Origin: Gammaproteobacteria bacterium
GTDB lineage: Bacteria > Pseudomonadota > Gammaproteobacteria > JAAEPA01
Direction: 5' to 3'
Assembly (NCBI GenBank): GCA_024222475.1
Contig: JAAEPA010000406.1
Location: 1 to 33,734 of the forward strand
Length of the DNA: 33,734 bases
Positions 10,504 through 22,530 of the stretch are shown here, in pieces; positions within the stretch are counted from its first letter, which is position 1, and every line of letters begins with the position of its first letter. The notes below the pieces were generated by a model that worked only from the letters and a program-made list of their open reading frames with translations, ran no database searches and was not told the origin of the DNA. The translations under genes were made by a program, and so were the position numbers.

Positions 10504-11396
10504 GATGCTTCCCCCACGATCTGCACCTCAGGTTTGAGTTTAATACCATGGACCTTTTCTACACGCCGGCGAACCGCAATGATCAACGCCTCGATATCCG
10601 CTGCGGTCGCCTTACCGGTATTGATGATGAAATTGGCGTGTTTTTCAGAGACCTTAGCCCCGCCGATCACCCGACCTTTGAGATCAGCGGTATCTATGAG
10701 CCTGGCAGCAAAATCACCCGGTGGATTCCGAAACACGGACCCACAGCTGGCCACCCCCGTAGGCTGACTCTCACTACGGCGCGCTAACAATGATCTAATC
10801 CGCTGCAATGAAGTCTGGCTATCGCCAGGCATCAACCGCAGCTGTACGGCTACGAACCATTCGTCTGCGGGCAAGATGACGTGGCGATATGATGCCCGAA
10901 ATTCTTCAGGGCCCCGGCGATGAATCCTACCATTGCGCCCCACGGTCTCCACTGCTTCGACCCACTGCCAGGTTTCACCACCAAAGGCTCCCGCATTCAT
11001 CGCCAATGCCCCACCCATGGTGCCGGGAATACTCGCCAGGAACTCGGTCCCCGTCAATCCCTGTTTTGCCGCAAAACGCGCCACCTTAGCACAAGGCACA
11101 CCAGCTTGCGCACGCAAGATGCAGTGGTTGATCTTAGTTAGCTCTGACAATGCTCCATACATAGCGATAACCGTGCCGCGCACCCCAGCGTCACGGACCA
11201 AAAGGTTGCTGCCCAAACCCAACCACATGAGAGGTTCTCGTTTCGGAAGATGGCTCAGAAAATGGCACAGATCCTCCAAATCGTAAGGACGGAATAGCCG
11301 CTGCGCATTACCGCCCACGCGCCAGGCGGTCATCGATTTCAACGGCACATCGTAGCGTAACTCTCCACGCAAATTTGGCTTTAAGACGGCCATCAT
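10500..11396 (-). CDS. murB: UDP-N-acetylenolpyruvoylglucosamine reductase
   Basis: 298 aa; [56 protein letters not shown]. Confidence 0.95.
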   Translation of the reverse strand: MMAVLKPNLRGELRYDVPLKSMTAWRVGGNAQRLFRPYDLEDLCHFLSHLPKREPLMWLGLGSNLLVRDAGVRGTVIAMYGALSELTKINHCILRAQAGVPCAKVARFAAKQGLTGTEFLASIPGTMGGALAMNAGAFGGETWQWVEAVETVGRNGRIHRRGPEEFRASYRHVILPADEWFVAVQLRLMPGDSQTSLQRIRSLLARRSESQPTGVASCGSVFRNPPGDFAARLIDTADLKGRVIGGAKVSEKHANFIINTGKATAADIEALIIAVRRRVEKVHGIKLKPEVQIVGEAS

Positions 11397-12826
11397 CGAT
11401 GCTGCTCACCTTTGACTTGCCACTGCCTCGTCAATTCCGCGGCCAGGGTACCAATACTGCCAGCTCCCAGGGTCAGCAGTATATCCTCCGGTTGTAGCAT
11501 ATCCGCCAATACGCCGGGAAGCTCCTGCATATCCGCAACAAACACGGGATCAAGCTTGCCGCGACTACGCAACGCCCGACACAGGGCACGACCATCCGCG
11601 TTAGGGATAGGACTTTCGCTGGCTGCATACACTTCTAACATCACCACCACGTCAGCATCATTGAGTACCCGAATAAAATCGTCGAACAGATCTCTAGTTC
11701 GAGTATAACGATGAGGTTGAAACGCTACGACCAAACGACGTCCCGGCCAGACATGGCGAACCGCCTCGAAGGTGGCCTGGATTTCTGAAGGGTGATGGGC
11801 ATAGTCATCCACCAGCGAGATGTTTCCAGCTGGCGCAGCCATCTCACCATAATATTGAAACCGACGCGCAATGCCCTGAAACTCCACCAACCCCTTGCAG
11901 ATGGCCTCATCGCTCACGCCGAGCTCATTGGCTACCGCTATGGCTGCCAGGGCATTGAGTACATTGTGCCGGCCCGGCATATTGAGGGTGACCTGTAGGT
12001 CTTTGTCATCCCCACGCCGGGCGACCCGGAAATGACACTGGGGACCTGAATACCGGATGTCATGGGCCTGAATATCCGCCTCATAGTCAATCCCATAGGT
12101 CAAAACCGGTCTACCCAGCTCGGGCAAAAACCCCCTGAGTCGATCATCGTCTATGCACATCACCGCTAAGCCGTAAAATGGCAAATGATGTAAAAACTCA
12201 ATGAAGGTGGCACACAGTTTTTGAAAATCACCTTGATAGCTACCCAGATGATCAGCATCGAGATTGGTCGCCACGGTGATCATGGGTTGTAGGTACAAAA
12301 AGGAAGCATCGCTCTCATCGGCCTCCGCGACCAAATAGCGGCCCGTTCCAAGCTTGGAATGACTGGCCGTACTGTTCACGCGCCCGCCAACCACGAAAGT
12401 GGGATCTAGGCCGCCGACGGCGAGCAGGTTGGCGACTAGACTGGTCGTAGTGGTCTTCCCATGGGTGCCCGCGATAGCGATACCGTAACGAAACCTCATT
12501 AACTCAGCCAGCATCTCCGCACGTGGTACCACTGGGATATGAAACTCTCTCGCGGCCAGCAGTTCCAGATTGTTCGGTGCGATGGCGCTGGACACCACCA
12601 CCACATTGGCATGTTCGACGTTAGCAGAATGATGACCTAGCATTACGGCAACCCCCAGGCCCCGCAATCGGCGTGTCATAGCATTTTCACAAAGATCTGA
12701 ACCGGAAACTTGATAGCCCAGATTAGCTAAAACCTCGGCGATGCCGCCCATGCCGGAACCACCGATACCAACGAAGTGAATCCGCCGGATGCGTCGCATC
12801 GTCATACTATTGGACTGATGCATCAT
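11393..12826 (-). CDS. murC: UDP-N-acetylmuramate--L-alanine ligase
   Basis: [51 protein letters not shown]; start placed at the ATG overlapping the murG stop (ATGA) instead of the longer ORF at 12880. Confidence 0.95.
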   Translation of the reverse strand: MMHQSNSMTMRRIRRIHFVGIGGSGMGGIAEVLANLGYQVSGSDLCENAMTRRLRGLGVAVMLGHHSANVEHANVVVVSSAIAPNNLELLAAREFHIPVVPRAEMLAELMRFRYGIAIAGTHGKTTTTSLVANLLAVGGLDPTFVVGGRVNSTASHSKLGTGRYLVAEADESDASFLYLQPMITVATNLDADHLGSYQGDFQKLCATFIEFLHHLPFYGLAVMCIDDDRLRGFLPELGRPVLTYGIDYEADIQAHDIRYSGPQCHFRVARRGDDKDLQVTLNMPGRHNVLNALAAIAVANELGVSDEAICKGLVEFQGIARRFQYYGEMAAPAGNISLVDDYAHHPSEIQATFEAVRHVWPGRRLVVAFQPHRYTRTRDLFDDFIRVLNDADVVVMLEVYAASESPIPNADGRALCRALRSRGKLDPVFVADMQELPGVLADMLQPEDILLTLGAGSIGTLAAELTRQWQVKGEQHR

Positions 12827-13935
12827 GGCCTTTCGTCCTGCCCAGCAGATCGGCCCTGATGCCGTGCCGCATTCAAACATATCCCTGCCACCACCTCGGC
12901 GGCATCGACCTTGGCGAGACCACGCGCCGCAACGGCCATTTCCTGTAGGCGGCCGCGCTCAATTTGCAAACACTTTAACAATCGATTTACAGTGAGTTCC
13001 GACTGCGGTATGAGAACACCGGCGCCCGTCTCAACCATATACCGGGCATTCTCGCGCTGATGATCATCCACCGCATGGGGGTAAGGCACCAGTACCGCAC
13101 CCACCCCTACCGCGCAAAGCTCGGCAATGGTAAGCGCACCGGCTCGACACAGCACCAGATCCGCCCAGGCATAGGCGGCTGCCATATCCTCGATGTAGGC
13201 CTCCACTTTCACCTTTAACTTGAACTTCTTATAACGCTCTTGAGCCTCGGCAATATTTCTGTTTCCAGCCTGGTGCCACAGCCTTGGTCGGCTTTGCTCC
13301 GGCAATCGGCTGACGACCTGCGGAACGATCTCATTGAGCGCCTGCGCACCCAGGCTTCCTCCCAGCACCAGCAGGCGCAGAGGTCCCTGGCGGTGAGCAA
13401 ACCGCTGTTCGGGGTCAGGTAAAGAACTGATCTCCTGGCGCACCGGATTGCCCACATGGCGGGCCTTAGCTGATTTAAAGCTGCCTGGAAACCCCTCTAA
13501 CAACCGATCACATAACGGCGATAATAAACGGTTGGTCAGGCCGGCAATGGCATTTTGTTCATGGATCACTAGCGGTTTATTCAACAAATAGGCTGCCACT
13601 CCGCCGGGGCCGGCGACGAACCCCCCCATCCCCAGAACCACGCACGGCCGGTATCGAAACATGATCTTCAGGGCCTGAGCAATTGCCAGATTCAAACGCC
13701 ATGGGGCGAGTACCCACGCCAGCAGCCCTTTGCCCCGTAGGCCACTGATCGACAACCAGTCGATAACAATTCCAGCCTTAGGCACGATACGCGCCTCCAG
13801 ACCGGCCCGAGTACCCATCCAAACTACCGGCACGTCCATGCGCATCAGCCTCTGCGCAATCGCCAATGCGGGATAGACATGCCCGCCCGTGCCACCGGCA
13901 AGAATCATCACTGGTGAACCGTCTTGCCGCTTCAT
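12823..13935 (-). CDS. murG: UDP-N-acetylglucosamine--lipid II GlcNAc transferase
   Basis: 370 aa; [34 protein letters not shown]-like segment, [31 protein letters not shown]. Confidence 0.97.
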   Translation of the reverse strand: MKRQDGSPVMILAGGTGGHVYPALAIAQRLMRMDVPVVWMGTRAGLEARIVPKAGIVIDWLSISGLRGKGLLAWVLAPWRLNLAIAQALKIMFRYRPCVVLGMGGFVAGPGGVAAYLLNKPLVIHEQNAIAGLTNRLLSPLCDRLLEGFPGSFKSAKARHVGNPVRQEISSLPDPEQRFAHRQGPLRLLVLGGSLGAQALNEIVPQVVSRLPEQSRPRLWHQAGNRNIAEAQERYKKFKLKVKVEAYIEDMAAAYAWADLVLCRAGALTIAELCAVGVGAVLVPYPHAVDDHQRENARYMVETGAGVLIPQSELTVNRLLKCLQIERGRLQEMAVAARGLAKVDAAEVVAGICLNAARHQGRSAGQDERP

Positions 13936-15137
13936 GAAACCACCTTGTATGAGGTTCGACCAGTAACGGACCGCGGCCTGCCAGCCTCAAATCCTTCCCG
14001 ATGAACCCGCAATACCAAACCCAACGCCACGCAGGTCACCAACATACTGCTGCCCCCGGCACTCATCAGCGGCAAGGTAAGCCCTTTGGTAGGCAACATA
14101 CCCATATTGACGCCCATATTGATAAATGCCTGCAGGGCAATCCACACTCCGATGCCATAGCACAGATAAGCACCAAACGGTTGCTGTTGTGACTCGGCCT
14201 GTGCACCACTAACAAAACAGCGCCACACTAACAGGGTATAGAGAACGATGACCACGCAGACCCCCAACAACCCCAATTCTTCAGCCAACACGGCGAAAAG
14301 AAAATCGGTATGGGCCTCGGGAAGATAGAATAATTTTTGTATACTTTCCCCTAATCCCTTACCAAACCAAGCACCGTTCCCAATCGCGATCAAGGATTGT
14401 GTGAGTTGAAAGCCACTGTCGTAGGGATCCTGCCAAGGATCAAAAAACGAAGTCATCCGCTCCATGCGCTCAGGAGACCCGCCTATCACCAGGGCCATCA
14501 CCACAGAGGCCAAGATAATCAGCAGGAAAAGAGGCCCCAAACGTACACCACCAAGGTAGATCATCGCCAGGGAGGTTGCTATCAGTACTGCAGTGGCGCC
14601 GAAATCGGGCTCTTTGAGCAGCAATGCACCCAAAATTGACATCACAATGATAGGCCGCAACAACTCCTTTGGCATGGCCCTGATTTTCTCCCCTTGACGC
14701 ACTAGATATCCCGCCAAATATACAATCATCATCAACTTAGCCAGCTCTGAAACCTGTAGATTAAACGACCCTAAAGGTAACCAACGGCTACTTCCATTCA
14801 CTGTCTTACCGATTCCCGGTATCAACACCATCACTAGCAACACCATGGTAATCAGCAACATCAAGAGCCCCGCGTTCTCCCAAAAACTAAGAGGCAAGCG
14901 GTAAACAAGCACCATAATCGAGACCCCGAGCGCGACATATAGAAGCTGACGGTAAAAATAGTAAAATGGATTGCCGGTATTCTGATCGGCTATGGTCACG
15001 GAGGCCGAGGCCACCATGACCAAGCCCAGACAAAGAAGTATCACGATAGATAGCAATAGCACCAGGTCTACACGCCGACTGAGCTGCAGATCAAAACCGC
15101 GAATGCGCTTACGAGTTACCTGAGCCGGCATACTCAC
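13932..15137 (-). CDS. ftsW: Lipid II glycosyltransferase FtsW (SEDS family)
   Basis: 401 aa polytopic; GKTVNGSSRWLPLGSFNLQVSELAKL, PEAHTDFLFAVLAEELG, TKGLTLPLMSAGGSSML; GTG start. Confidence 0.96.
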   Translation of the reverse strand: MSMPAQVTRKRIRGFDLQLSRRVDLVLLLSIVILLCLGLVMVASASVTIADQNTGNPFYYFYRQLLYVALGVSIMVLVYRLPLSFWENAGLLMLLITMVLLVMVLIPGIGKTVNGSSRWLPLGSFNLQVSELAKLMMIVYLAGYLVRQGEKIRAMPKELLRPIIVMSILGALLLKEPDFGATAVLIATSLAMIYLGGVRLGPLFLLIILASVVMALVIGGSPERMERMTSFFDPWQDPYDSGFQLTQSLIAIGNGAWFGKGLGESIQKLFYLPEAHTDFLFAVLAEELGLLGVCVVIVLYTLLVWRCFVSGAQAESQQQPFGAYLCYGIGVWIALQAFINMGVNMGMLPTKGLTLPLMSAGGSSMLVTCVALGLVLRVHREGFEAGRPRSVTGRTSYKVVS

Positions 15138-15186
15138 TTAGAATAGTTTCCAGGTATTGTTGAGTTTTCCCAAGACACACCAATCA

Positions 15187-16269
15187 TTAACGAATCTTTA
15201 GGGTCGCCAACCCGACCAATACCAAGATCACGGTAATGATCCAAAAACGTACGATGACCCTTGGCTCAGGCCATCCACGGAGTTCAAAATGATGGTGCAA
15301 AGGAGCCATGCGAAAAATCCTTCTTCCGGTCAGTTTAAAGGATGCCACTTGAAGGATGACGGATACAGTCTCCATCACAAACACCCCCCCCATGATCAGC
15401 AATACTAATTCCTGGCGCACCAATACCGCTAGAACTCCAAGCGCCGCCCCAAGCGCTAAAGCCCCCACATCCCCCATGAACACTTGGGCCGGATAGGTGT
15501 TAAACCAGAGAAACCCCAAGCCGGCACCCACCAGCGATCCGCTGAATACGACTAACTCCCCAGAACTTGGGACATAGGGGATCTGTAAATAATTAGCGAA
15601 TGCGGCATGGCCGCTGACATAGGCGAATACCCCCAATGCCCCAGACACAAGGACAGTGGGCATGATTGCCAAACCATCAAGCCCATCAGTTAGATTCACA
15701 GCATTACTGGTACCAACGATAACCAGATAGCACAGCGGCACAAATAACCAGCCCAACTCGATGACTACATTCTTAAAAAATGGCACGATCAATTCAGTCT
15801 CTACAGAACTTTGAGCATAAGAATATAATACTAATGCCGCGCAACACCCAACTACTGACTGCCCTATAAACTTAGCTTTAGCCGACAGACCTTTGCTATT
15901 TCCATAGCGCAGTTTTTTGTAATCATCGATACCGCCAATCAGGCCAAACAGTAATGTCACCGCAAGTACAACCCAGAAATAACGGTTATTCAAATCGGTC
16001 CAAAGTAGTGCACTAACAGCGACAGCCACCAAAATCAATGCGCCGCCCATGGTGGGTGTTCCCGCTTTGGAAAGATGACTTTGAGGTCCGTCATCACGCA
16101 CAGACTGACCGATTCGAAGCTGGGATAGGCGCCGTATCATCACAGGCCCCACCAGCAGTGAAATCGCTAAAGCAGTAAGCACCCCGAGAATGGCCCGCAG
16201 GGTGATGTACTGAAAAACGTTGAAAACACTATGATACTGCGACAGGTACTCGAACAGGCTAAGCAGCAT
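15187..16269 (-). CDS. mraY: Phospho-N-acetylmuramoyl-pentapeptide-transferase
   Basis: 360 aa from [81 protein letters not shown]; longer ORF start at 16446 rejected because it runs into murF. Confidence 0.97.
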   Translation of the reverse strand: MLLSLFEYLSQYHSVFNVFQYITLRAILGVLTALAISLLVGPVMIRRLSQLRIGQSVRDDGPQSHLSKAGTPTMGGALILVAVAVSALLWTDLNNRYFWVVLAVTLLFGLIGGIDDYKKLRYGNSKGLSAKAKFIGQSVVGCCAALVLYSYAQSSVETELIVPFFKNVVIELGWLFVPLCYLVIVGTSNAVNLTDGLDGLAIMPTVLVSGALGVFAYVSGHAAFANYLQIPYVPSSGELVVFSGSLVGAGLGFLWFNTYPAQVFMGDVGALALGAALGVLAVLVRQELVLLIMGGVFVMETVSVILQVASFKLTGRRIFRMAPLHHHFELRGWPEPRVIVRFWIITVILVLVGLATLKIR

Positions 16270-17632
16270 GTTCCTTCCCCCCTGCCGATTGCTTAGCTGA
16301 AGCGGTGGCCAGCAAACTGGCGACGACCTTATCCATGTGCATCGCCCTCGACCCCTTGACCAACACATAGACCCCATCGTGTAGATCGGCCTTGAGGTGG
16401 CGCAACAGTGCATCGACATTTTCGAAATGCATCGCATCCTCACCAAAGGCCGTTACCGCCAACTTGGTCAGAGAACCTATGGCGTATATCCGAGCTATAC
16501 CCCGTGCGCGGGCCCGTTCGCCTACCTGACGGTGCAACAGCTCGGCAAACTCCCCCAATTCGACCATATCTCCCAGCACTAACCAGCGCTCCCCCGAACA
16601 CTCTGACAATACATCCAGAGCGACATCAAACGAACCTGGGTTGGCGTTGTAACTATCATCGAGAATCATCGCCTGCTTGATACCAGTCTTAGGTACCAGC
16701 CGGCCATTCACTGGATGCATGGTCTCCAAGCCCGCCTTGATGTGCTCGACACCAGCTCCCGCAGCGATGGCAGCAGTGCTAGCGGCCATCGCATTCATAG
16801 CGTTATGACGGCCTTGCAGAGGCAAGCTGATATCGACAGAGCCTAGAGTGGTCACCAGATTCAGACTTCCACCTCGACGCCAAGAACCGGAGATGTCCGC
16901 CGGATGGTCGAGTCCAAAACTCAAACGTCGCAACCTTCGCGCCTGATGGTGCCAGTAGTCGGCATAGATATCGTCGGCATTGATGATGGCTATACCCTGG
17001 TCGTTCAAACCATTAAAGATCTCTGCCTTAGCCTGCGCCACTCCGTCCAGCGACCCGAAACCCTCTAAATGAGCTGGCCCGGCATTGGTGATCAGGGCAA
17101 TCCTGGGTTGCACAATATCGACTAGACCACCAATTTCTCCGGGATGATTAGCCCCCATTTCCACTACGGCAAACTCGTGTTGGGATCTTATAGACAACAA
17201 TGTCAGAGGAACGCCAATGTGATTATTCAAATTGCCTGGCGTAGCAAATACATTTCCCTTGCGGGCCATAATGGCGGCAATCATCTCTTTTACGGTAGTC
17301 TTACCATTACTGCCGGTCAGACCGATCACCACCAGATCAAGACGTTCCCGCCACGCCTCAGCGAGACGGCTGAGTGCTAATTGCGTATCATCGACCAGGA
17401 CCTGAGGCAGCGGGGTATTCAGCTGTCGTGACACCATCAATGCGGCGGCAGGCAAATCCGGATTCCGCTTGATGCAATCATGGCCGTCGAATCGTGGTCC
17501 ACGCAAGGCAATGAACAATTGGCCTGCTGACAAGGTACGGGTATCGGTGGAAACGGAATTTACACCAACATCCGCACCCACTAGCCTACCTTGGACCATC
17601 TGGGCGACCTCTCCCAGAGTCAACCAACTCAC
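16259..17632 (-). CDS. murF: UDP-N-acetylmuramoyl-tripeptide--D-alanyl-D-alanine ligase
   Basis: 457 aa; [54 protein letters not shown]. Confidence 0.96.
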   Translation of the reverse strand: MSWLTLGEVAQMVQGRLVGADVGVNSVSTDTRTLSAGQLFIALRGPRFDGHDCIKRNPDLPAAALMVSRQLNTPLPQVLVDDTQLALSRLAEAWRERLDLVVIGLTGSNGKTTVKEMIAAIMARKGNVFATPGNLNNHIGVPLTLLSIRSQHEFAVVEMGANHPGEIGGLVDIVQPRIALITNAGPAHLEGFGSLDGVAQAKAEIFNGLNDQGIAIINADDIYADYWHHQARRLRRLSFGLDHPADISGSWRRGGSLNLVTTLGSVDISLPLQGRHNAMNAMAASTAAIAAGAGVEHIKAGLETMHPVNGRLVPKTGIKQAMILDDSYNANPGSFDVALDVLSECSGERWLVLGDMVELGEFAELLHRQVGERARARGIARIYAIGSLTKLAVTAFGEDAMHFENVDALLRHLKADLHDGVYVLVKGSRAMHMDKVVASLLATASAKQSAGGKEHAA

Positions 17633-19143
17633 GCAGACACCCCGTTAAGATGCGCCAATACGCGTTCGCGATCATTGAAGGGAAAACGCCGATCACCAAC
17701 AGTCTGGGTAAGCTCATGCCCCTTGCCGGCCACCAACACGACATCTGTCGGCCTTGCCTGGCGGATCGCCGTTGCTATGGCTTGATCGCGATCATGGATT
17801 ATCCTGGCGCACTCCAAATTTGCAAACCCGGCAACAATGTCCCGCACAATCGCCGTGGGAGATTCCTGGCGTGGGTTATCATCAGTAACGAGAACCTTGT
17901 CGGCGAGTCGCTCCGCGATTTGCGCCATCTTTGGACGTTTACCCACGTCGCGTTCTCCGCCACAACCGAACACACACCACAACCGTCCTTGACAATGCGC
18001 TCTCAGGGCGAGCAGGACATGCTCCAATGCTGCGGGCGTATGCGCGTAATCTACAACCACTAACGGTTGACGATCTCCACCAAAGGCCTCCATTCGGCCG
18101 GGTACGGCATGCAGGTCACGCATCCGCCGCAAGACCTCTTCAAAGGGCAGACCGAGCACCAGCAACACCGACAATGCAGCAAGAATATTTTCGGCATTAA
18201 ACCGCCCTAACAAATGACAGTTCAGCTCACCCCGCCCCCAGGGAGTTTCGATTTCAAGAAACAAGCCGTCGGGTCTAGAGTCAATCCGAGTGGCCACGAC
18301 TCTTGCCCCACTTGGTCCTGTTTTTCCGTCAAGTGTATACCCTAAAACAGGTATCTTTTCGCTCAACGCTTGAGCGAGTTCACTGCCGAACACATCGTCC
18401 AGGTTTAGGATGGCATGGCGCAAACCCGGCATTTCAAACAGCCGGCGTTTCGCCAAGGCATATGATTCGAGATTGCCATGATAATCGAAATGATCGCGGC
18501 TAAGATTGGTCAGTACGGCCAAATCAATTTCCGTTCCCGCAACCCGCCGCTGATCCAAAGCATGAGAGGACACCTCCATCACCACCCATTTGGCCCCTTG
18601 GTCGCGCAGCGCACGCAATTCAGCCTGAAGACGCAGGGCGTCGGGTGTGGTATGAGAGGCGGGAGAAAGCTTGCCATAGGGACCATAACCCAGCGTTCCG
18701 ATGACCCCACAGGGATGCACCGCCGAATTTAAAGACTGGGCGATAAACTGGCTCACCGAGGTCTTACCATCGGTGCCGGTAACACCGACGACGGTAATTT
18801 CCCGTGCCGGATGCCCGTGAAAACGCGCCGCGATAGCGCCGATATGTCGTGAAAGATTTGGAATCTTTAGACAGGGGATCGGACAACTAGAATCTACCTC
18901 ATCTACTGCTTGGCAAGGCTCCCAGAGTACAGCTACGGCTCCACGCTCAATGATCTCCTGTAGATACACTAAACCATGAGTCCGGGCACCGGACAGCGCC
19001 AGGAACAAATCACCGGCTTGCACCTGGCCACTGCAATGTGAAATACCGCTGATCGATACGTCGGCCTGCGCGGGGACCGCAGCCACCGTAGCCAGCAGTT
19101 CAGACACTCGCCAAACCGGTTTCACAGATTGGGCAGACCTCAT
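17629..19143 (-). CDS. murE: UDP-N-acetylmuramoyl-L-alanyl-D-glutamate--2,6-diaminopimelate ligase
   Basis: 504 aa; GVTGTDGKTSVSQFIAQ, VVDYAHTPAALEHVL, DDNPRQESP (DNPR motif of meso-DAP-adding MurE). Confidence 0.97.
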   Translation of the reverse strand: MRSAQSVKPVWRVSELLATVAAVPAQADVSISGISHCSGQVQAGDLFLALSGARTHGLVYLQEIIERGAVAVLWEPCQAVDEVDSSCPIPCLKIPNLSRHIGAIAARFHGHPAREITVVGVTGTDGKTSVSQFIAQSLNSAVHPCGVIGTLGYGPYGKLSPASHTTPDALRLQAELRALRDQGAKWVVMEVSSHALDQRRVAGTEIDLAVLTNLSRDHFDYHGNLESYALAKRRLFEMPGLRHAILNLDDVFGSELAQALSEKIPVLGYTLDGKTGPSGARVVATRIDSRPDGLFLEIETPWGRGELNCHLLGRFNAENILAALSVLLVLGLPFEEVLRRMRDLHAVPGRMEAFGGDRQPLVVVDYAHTPAALEHVLLALRAHCQGRLWCVFGCGGERDVGKRPKMAQIAERLADKVLVTDDNPRQESPTAIVRDIVAGFANLECARIIHDRDQAIATAIRQARPTDVVLVAGKGHELTQTVGDRRFPFNDRERVLAHLNGVSA

Positions 19144-20852
19144 GCGCTCCCTGCCCGAGCTGCCGTATTGGCCTGCAAGGTGGGAAGATCGTCGGGGGGA
19201 ACACCCAGCAGGCGTAGCGCCTCGGCCATGACCTTGGCGAACACGGGCGCCGCAACCACGCCACCGAAATACTGCCCTTTGCTCGGTTCATCGAGCATCA
19301 CCACGGTGACTAAACGGGGATTACTGGCAGGGGCCATACCGGCGAATACCGATACATAACGGTCCTTGGCATAACCGTTCTTGGTGCTTTTATGCACCGT
19401 ACCAGTTTTTCCTGCAACCCGGTAACCCTTGATGCCGGCCCGCTTCGCCGTGCCTTCCGCACTTACCACACCTTCAAGCATTTCACGGATTTTACGACAG
19501 GTCTTAGCTGACATTACCCGAGGTCCAGCCTTGGGATTATCCGTGGTAAGAAAAGTAGCCGTGGTTTTTAAACCGCCGTTTGCCAATATGGAATAGGCCT
19601 GCGCTAACTGCAAAGGCGTCACTGACAAACCGTAGCCGAACGCTAGTGTAGCCCGCTCTATCTTATTCCAACCATGGTAATCACTCAGCAAACCGCCAAC
19701 CTCACCGGGAAAACCCGACCCTGGATGTTCTCCAAAACCTACCCGACGATAGACATTCCATAACTCCTGCGCTGACATCGCAAGCGCGATCTTCGCAGCA
19801 CCAACATTGCTTGATTTAATGATTACCCGGGAAAGATCGATCTTACCGTAGTTATGCTCATCCTGTATGGTATGACCTCTAACCATATACCATCCCGGTG
19901 AGGTATCGATCATTGTCTCAGGGCTAAACAAGCCGTTTTCAATAGCGGCTGCCACTGCAAAGGGCTTTACTGTCGAGCCCGGTTCAAACAGGTCGGTAAC
20001 CGCGCGATTGCGGATCCGCTGACTATGCAAACTGGCGCGGTTGTTGGGATTGAAATGGGGATAATTGACCATCGCCATCACCTCCCCATTATGCGGATCG
20101 AGCACCACGATAGAACCTGATCGTGCTCCTTCTTTTTTAACCGCAGACATCAATTCCTTATACGCTTGATACTGAATACGAATATCCAAACTTAGTTTGA
20201 CATTTTTACCTGGATTTGGGGCGCGATACCGCGGCAGGTCTTTTACTACCCGACCCTTACGATCCTTGATAACGCTTTTTTCACCTTGCAGACCACCCAA
20301 CCAGTCATTGTACGCAAGCTCAATGCCTTCCTGTCCCCGATCATCGATATCGGTAAAACCTAACACATGGGAGCTCACCTCCGACCAGGGGTAGTAACGA
20401 TGATATTCGTGTCGCAGATGTACCCCTGGGATTGCCAAATCCTTTACACGTTTACCAATCTGGGGTTCAATATGGCGCTTAAGATAGACGAACGCCCGAT
20501 CTGGGCGCGCTAAGATACGATCAGAAAGGCGCCGCTTGTCTGTCTCCAACAGATTTGCCAACTCACTGAGTTGTTGATCGTCAATCTTGGTTTTTCGAGG
20601 ATCGGCCCAAACCGTATTAACCGGTGAACTCACAGCCAAGACTTCGCCATTGCGATCTGTAATCACACCCCGACTTGCTAGAATGGGCATCAGCCGTTGG
20701 TAACGAATAGCACCTTCATGTTGAAGAAAATCACGTTTATAATGTTGCAGATGAACCGCCTGCACGAGCAACGCCGCCATGGCCACGAACAGGGTAAATA
20801 ACACAATCCTGCGTCTACGTTGACTGATGGTCTGAATTGTTATTGAGTTCAT
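19140..20852 (-). CDS. ftsI: Peptidoglycan D,D-transpeptidase FtsI (PBP3)
   Basis: 570 aa; FEPGSTVKPFAVAAAIENG, IKSSNVGAAKIAL, AGKTGTVHKSTKNGY. Confidence 0.97.
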   Translation of the reverse strand: MNSITIQTISQRRRRIVLFTLFVAMAALLVQAVHLQHYKRDFLQHEGAIRYQRLMPILASRGVITDRNGEVLAVSSPVNTVWADPRKTKIDDQQLSELANLLETDKRRLSDRILARPDRAFVYLKRHIEPQIGKRVKDLAIPGVHLRHEYHRYYPWSEVSSHVLGFTDIDDRGQEGIELAYNDWLGGLQGEKSVIKDRKGRVVKDLPRYRAPNPGKNVKLSLDIRIQYQAYKELMSAVKKEGARSGSIVVLDPHNGEVMAMVNYPHFNPNNRASLHSQRIRNRAVTDLFEPGSTVKPFAVAAAIENGLFSPETMIDTSPGWYMVRGHTIQDEHNYGKIDLSRVIIKSSNVGAAKIALAMSAQELWNVYRRVGFGEHPGSGFPGEVGGLLSDYHGWNKIERATLAFGYGLSVTPLQLAQAYSILANGGLKTTATFLTTDNPKAGPRVMSAKTCRKIREMLEGVVSAEGTAKRAGIKGYRVAGKTGTVHKSTKNGYAKDRYVSVFAGMAPASNPRLVTVVMLDEPSKGQYFGGVVAAPVFAKVMAEALRLLGVPPDDLPTLQANTAARAGSA

Positions 20853-21118
20853 TGCTGCACCATCACTATTGAACCAGGCACTGGAAATCTCATCTGCAAA
20901 CGCTCCCTAGCCAACTTTTCGATTCGTCCATGAGCCCCTAAAGTACTTTGCTCTAGCTGAAGGCGCCCCCAATCTATATTTAGATCCTCCTCTACATTCT
21001 TGAGGGTCTGCAGTTCCGTGAAGTGTTTTCTACTCTGATGGGTACTGAATACCACCGCAACCGCGGTACTCAGCACCGCCGCCAATAACACACCGATCCC
21101 TAATAAACGCCAACTCAT
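20849..21118 (-). CDS. ftsL: Cell division protein FtsL
   Basis: About 89 aa from MSWRLLGIGVLLAAVLSTAVAVVFSTHQSRKHFTELQ; N-terminal TM then coiled coil, position between rsmH and ftsI; upstream start at 21190 would overlap rsmH. Confidence 0.88.
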   Translation of the reverse strand: MSWRLLGIGVLLAAVLSTAVAVVFSTHQSRKHFTELQTLKNVEEDLNIDWGRLQLEQSTLGAHGRIEKLARERLQMRFPVPGSIVMVQQ

Positions 21119-21132
21119 TTCAATATACTCCC

Positions 21133-22074
21133 TTATAGGTGTTCCGCGGTCCGAAGAATTGCGCTGCGCGCCCGAGGATTCCATTGACATTCCGCCTTGC
21201 CCGCTCGCCTTGCTCGACCGAGCGCCCGTAATTGCACAACCAACGCATCCTCCACTACCGGCAAACCACGCGGGACCCCTGCTGCCGCGCTGCTGTGGTT
21301 ACGGATAAAACGTTTAACGATACGATCCTCCAGTGAATGAAAACTGATCACGACTAAACGCCCCCCACTACGAAGCACGCTCAGACTCTGCTGTAAAGCC
21401 TCGCTCAATGCCTGCAATTCATTATTAATGACGATTCGAATGGCTTGAAAGGTTCGAGTTGCCGGATGTTTTTGCCTTTCCCTTCTGGGTACGGCGGCAG
21501 AGATCAGATCCGCCAATTGCAGCGTTGTGGTCAGGGGTTGTTCCTTACGCTCAGCCACAATGGCCTTGGCAATGCGCCGCGCATAACGTTCTTCCCCATA
21601 AAGTTTTATGACCTCGGCAAGTTTTAACTCATCAACCCCGGCCAACCATTGTGCGGCTGAAGGTTGTTGCGAGCGATCCATACGCATATCCAAAGGGCCA
21701 TCCTTCATAAAGCTGAATCCTCGTAGAGGATTGTCCAATTGCGGTGACGACACGCCCAAGTCAAGTAATAGTCCATCGATCCGTCCCGTCAATTCCAAGC
21801 TGTCCGTCAATTGCTTTAAGGCTGCGAACGAGCACTGGGTTATCGAAAATCTCTGCTCTCCCTCAAACCGCTTTTTTGCTGTGCTAACCGCATCGGAGTC
21901 TTGATCGATTGCAAACAATCGCCCCTGCTGATTTAGGCGTTCCAGAATAGCCGCACTATGCCCGCCCCTGCCATAAGTGCCATCCAGGTAAACGCCCTCT
22001 GCAACGATATCCAGCGCCTTCAGTGTCTCATCCAGCAATACCGGCTGATGAGAGTATTCGCCATCCTCTCTCAT
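21133..22074 (-). CDS. rsmH: 16S rRNA (cytosine(1402)-N(4))-methyltransferase
   Basis: 313 aa; HQPVLLDETLKAL, YLDGTYGRGGHSAAIL, GLLLDLGVSSPQLD, VISFHSLEDRIVKRFI. Confidence 0.97.
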   Translation of the reverse strand: MREDGEYSHQPVLLDETLKALDIVAEGVYLDGTYGRGGHSAAILERLNQQGRLFAIDQDSDAVSTAKKRFEGEQRFSITQCSFAALKQLTDSLELTGRIDGLLLDLGVSSPQLDNPLRGFSFMKDGPLDMRMDRSQQPSAAQWLAGVDELKLAEVIKLYGEERYARRIAKAIVAERKEQPLTTTLQLADLISAAVPRRERQKHPATRTFQAIRIVINNELQALSEALQQSLSVLRSGGRLVVISFHSLEDRIVKRFIRNHSSAAAGVPRGLPVVEDALVVQLRALGRARRAGKAECQWNPRARSAILRTAEHL

Positions 22075-22077
22075 TAA

Positions 22078-22530
22078 CTATATCGTGAGTGATTCCAGGG
22101 CCACACTGAGTTCCTTTGAGGTCGCCTCTTCATCCATCCAGGCATTACATCGCTGCGTCCATTCATCGTCATCCCATAGTTCGAATTTATTACCCTGCCC
22201 AATCAGTACAGCATGCTTATCCAAACCAGCTACTTTTCTCAACGGCCCCGGGATAAGGACACGCCCCTGACCATCAAACACACAATCGGTGGCATGCCCC
22301 AGCAACAGACGCTGCAGACCTCGAGCCTGTTTATTCATGCTCGGAAGATCCATAAGCCTTATTTCTATTTTTTCCCACTCCGGCAATGGATAGATCAGAA
22401 GACAACGATCAGGGTCAACGGTCACGATCAGATTTCCGCCACAGGATTCCATAAGGCGGTCACGATATCTGGCCGGCATGGCAATGCGGCCTTTGACATC
22501 AATATTGAGATTACTGACTCCTCGAAACAA
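22078..22530 (-). CDS. mraZ: Transcriptional regulator MraZ
   Basis: LFRGVSNLNIDVKGRIAMPARYRDRL...LQRLLLGHATDCVFDGQGRVLIPGPLR; proposed TTG start at 22528-22530 with GAGGG RBS (ccctc 22538-22542 on +); ORF track uses an upstream TTG at 22554. Confidence 0.95.
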   Translation of the reverse strand: MFRGVSNLNIDVKGRIAMPARYRDRLMESCGGNLIVTVDPDRCLLIYPLPEWEKIEIRLMDLPSMNKQARGLQRLLLGHATDCVFDGQGRVLIPGPLRKVAGLDKHAVLIGQGNKFELWDDDEWTQRCNAWMDEEATSKELSVALESLTI

